Both the position numbers and the translations under genes were made by a program. From assembly GCA_963639765.1 (NCBI GenBank), contig CAVHXA010000091.1:1-6600 (forward strand): a stretch of DNA of 6,600 nt, in the 5' to 3' direction. The DNA is from CAVHXA01 sp963639765. Its GTDB lineage: Bacteria > Bacillota > Clostridia > Oscillospirales > Oscillospiraceae. Positions within the stretch are counted from its first letter, which is position 1. Every line of letters begins with the position of its first letter. The notes beneath the pieces are model-generated. The model made no database searches, had not been told where the DNA came from, and worked only from the letters and a program-made list of their open reading frames with translations. Positions 4,956 through 6,600 of this stretch are shown here, piece after piece.

Positions 4956-4968
4956 ATGTGCGGCACAT
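4956..4968. promoter_or_regulatory. Perfect 13-bp palindrome, operator candidate
   Basis: ATGTGC-G-GCACAT is a perfect palindrome starting five bases after the tandem repeat. Its core recurs, with one mismatch, at 4802-4814, about 150 bases away. Two related sites around a promoter fit a repressor that binds both. Confidence 0.45.
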
Positions 4969-5011
4969 ATTGCCCCATTATGAGCAGAACTTTTTTTCTC
5001 CAAATGGGCAT

Positions 5012-5047
5012 AAAAAAAGAGGCTGACGAGCTATTGTCATCAGTCTC
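5012..5047 (-). terminator. Rho-independent terminator after the ImmA-like gene
   Basis: On the minus strand GAGACTGATG (5047-5038) pairs with CGTCAGCCTC (5028-5019), with one A-C mismatch and one G-U pair, around a 9-base loop. Seven Ts follow at 5018-5012. It lies 30 bases after the stop codon of the upstream gene. Confidence 0.85.
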
Positions 5048-5076
5048 CATGGGATATTTTCAGCTATAAATTTGCT

Positions 5077-6600
5077 TTATGTGTCTGTCGTCTGCGACAG
5101 TGATGGAAGGCCCTCCTGTTTCAAAATATCGTTGCACCGCTCCACCGTTAAACTACCGGCGACGCAGAGAAAGCTCCTGTACATTTGGTTCGCATCGCCA
5201 AACGAATTCAGTGAATTGCCGGATGCCTCTATCAGTTGTTGGGAGATATAATATGGCAGCTTCAGTGCAATACAAAGCCATACCACGTGACCGATAGGCG
5301 GTCTACGGCTATTAAGAATCCTATAAAGTCCTTTCCGATCTGTGCCCATCTCCAGTACAACCTTCTCCTGAGTAAGCCCCTTTTTCTCCATGATGAAAAC
5401 AACAGCTGCATCAAACCGCTTGGGCATATCATAGCATAACTGCCCCCAAAGCAAACTATCAGCAGCGTACGCGCTGTTCTCCTGCGCGTACAAGGCATCA
5501 TCCTGCCGTTCGCTCAGCTTATATGTGGACAGATATTTGCCCGTTACCTCTTTTCGCCTGCCTCTGGAGGCATAACTTCTCCTATATCCGCCGCTTGCTC
5601 TGTTCCCGATAACGCGGAAACCAACGCAGCATTCACGCATGTGATTTCTGGCATATTCGGAAAGTCTGATCTCGCCGTTTTTAAGCTCGACAAAATATTC
5701 CCTTTGATTGCGGCAGAAGTGGTTCTCAACATAGATATAGTCCCCGCGCTGTACCTTCCAAGCAAAGAACTTATTCCGTCTGAGAAACTCAATGGCGTTT
5801 TCTGCGGGAATTATATAAACAACGCCCTTCGGCCAGTCCTTGCAGCCGTGGTCAGGCACTCGATGACCGTCCATGAAGTTGTTGATTCCTTCTGCGCCTT
5901 GGAAGCCAAGTTCGATCAGCCGCACTTTCGCCATGGCAAATGTTGTCCTAAACTTTTTGCATGCAGACTCTATTGCCGTCCTGTATGCTGTAGTGCATGA
6001 GTTGAACCTATTGTTCGCCAATACGGCATTCACGTACTGTGTTGTGCTGTTGCCTTCCATCATGATGTAAGCCGGGAGCTTCTCACACTGGAATTCCATC
6101 CAATCCAGAGCGCCTTTCGATTCAGCCTTTTCTGTCCATTTCCGGTTTGTATACGGACGACGTGTTCTGCCGGTCATATACTGGAGAAGGAAAAACCACC
6201 TGTCCAGATACATGTGGCAGCACTCATGGATAATTGTGCTATTGCGTAGCGCCTTGACCTTGCAGTTGTCTTTGCTGATAAGGATTGTGCCCGGATTTAC
6301 TTTGGCTAGACGCTTTGTGCCATTATCAAACAGCTCAACCTCTCCGAAGTCATAATAGATTTGTCCCAGAATGTCGGGATCTGCAAAGCGGACATCGTAA
6401 ACCTTCAGTCCCATCCTTGCCGCCAGATCCTCAGCTTCAACGGTAAATTCCCCAATGCCCTCTTTGGCTTCCGGGTAATAGGAGTCAAACAGCTGGCGCG
6501 CGACTTTCTCATAGTCGTCGTTGCATAGAACCGGCAACAGATACTCATCCAGCTGGATTTCCATGTGCTGTGATTCCCGCGCATATATCCGGTGATACTC
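5077..6600 (-). CDS. ImmA/IrrE-type metallopeptidase with C-terminal Xre-like HTH, 5' end uncertain
   Basis: The protein (495 residues from the ATG at 6564) carries a zinc-peptidase motif 'HECCH' at 113-117, in 'STIIHECCHMYLD'. A downstream glutamate in 'MEFQCEKLPAYIMM' (156-169) is the probable third zinc ligand, as in ImmA/IrrE proteins. The middle (about 230-345) is unassigned and ends in a Arg/Gly/Ser-rich stretch ('GGYRRSYASRGRRK', 325-338). Residues 383-440 form an Xre-like helix-turn-helix ('GLTQEKVVLEMGTDRKGLYR', 396-415). ImmA family members cleave phage or ICE repressors after DNA damage; this protein joins a peptidase to its own DNA-binding domain. The ATG at 6564 has no ribosome binding site. 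The frame stays open to base 6600 (residues ...EYHRIYARESQH), so the gene probably starts outside the window. It is the right-most gene here and is closed by its own terminator. Confidence 0.88.
   Translation of the reverse strand, partial: EYHRIYARESQHMEIQLDEYLLPVLCNDDYEKVARQLFDSYYPEAKEGIGEFTVEAEDLAARMGLKVYDVRFADPDILGQIYYDFGEVELFDNGTKRLAKVNPGTILISKDNCKVKALRNSTIIHECCHMYLDRWFFLLQYMTGRTRRPYTNRKWTEKAESKGALDWMEFQCEKLPAYIMMEGNSTTQYVNAVLANNRFNSCTTAYRTAIESACKKFRTTFAMAKVRLIELGFQGAEGINNFMDGHRVPDHGCKDWPKGVVYIIPAENAIEFLRRNKFFAWKVQRGDYIYVENHFCRNQREYFVELKNGEIRLSEYARNHMRECCVGFRVIGNRASGGYRRSYASRGRRKEVTGKYLSTYKLSERQDDALYAQENSAYAADSLLWGQLCYDMPKRFDAAVVFIMEKKGLTQEKVVLEMGTDRKGLYRILNSRRPPIGHVVWLCIALKLPYYISQQLIEASGNSLNSFGDANQMYRSFLCVAGSLTVERCNDILKQEGLPSLSQTTDT

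Noticed and set aside
4934..4973. Plus-strand promoter with TTGACA at 4934-4939
   Set aside because: The hexamer belongs to the tandem repeat, no good -10 lies 16-18 bp downstream, and there is no plus-strand gene to serve.
4644..5026. Short plus-strand frames (4644-4901, 4805-5026) in the intergenic region
   Set aside because: No ribosome binding sites, low-complexity cysteine/phenylalanine-rich translations, and they overlap palindromes and the leader hairpins.

Overview
The window reads as part of a temperate phage, prophage or related integrative element from a gut-type member of the Clostridia (Oscillospiraceae/Lachnospiraceae-like). The basis is the gene set: DUF2800 plus DUF2815, an ImmA/IrrE metallopeptidase, a sigma-70 region-4-like regulator and a ParB-like protein. 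Ribosome binding sites of the GGAGG type support Firmicutes. The assignment rests on family recognition; no taxonomic search was possible. Every gene I accept is on the minus strand, so the region is read from right to left.

Right to left: (1) 5077-6600, a large ImmA/IrrE-type metallopeptidase with a C-terminal Xre-like helix-turn-helix, its frame open at the right edge, closed by a rho-independent terminator at 5012-5047. (2) 4491-5011, a long non-coding stretch. Its right half is AT-rich and full of palindromes, and holds an 11-bp tandem repeat and a TATAAT box. Its left half (4491-4760) looks like a long, highly structured 5' leader with mutually exclusive helices and a ribosome binding site inside a stem. 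(3) 3795-4490, a sigma-70 region-4-like DNA-binding protein, followed at once by a terminator (3752-3784). (4) 3559-3751, two copies of a 47-bp hairpin-forming repeat. (5) 1-3558, a tightly packed operon of seven genes: a nucleoside 2-deoxyribosyltransferase-like protein, two small proteins, a DUF2800 RecB/Cas4-like nuclease, a DUF2815 single-stranded DNA-binding protein, a 112-residue unknown and a ParB-like protein cut off by the left edge.

The left operon looks like an early DNA replication/recombination module. It pairs a nuclease with probable 4Fe-4S cysteines and an acidic-tailed ssDNA-binding protein, probably continuing to further replication genes beyond the left edge (inference from usual gene order in such phages). 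The ImmA-like protein and the region-4-like protein are the likely regulators. The most interesting part is the leader of the region-4 gene. At least eight helices can be drawn, three of which compete for the same bases, as in a riboswitch or attenuator. I could not match it to a named RNA class by eye.
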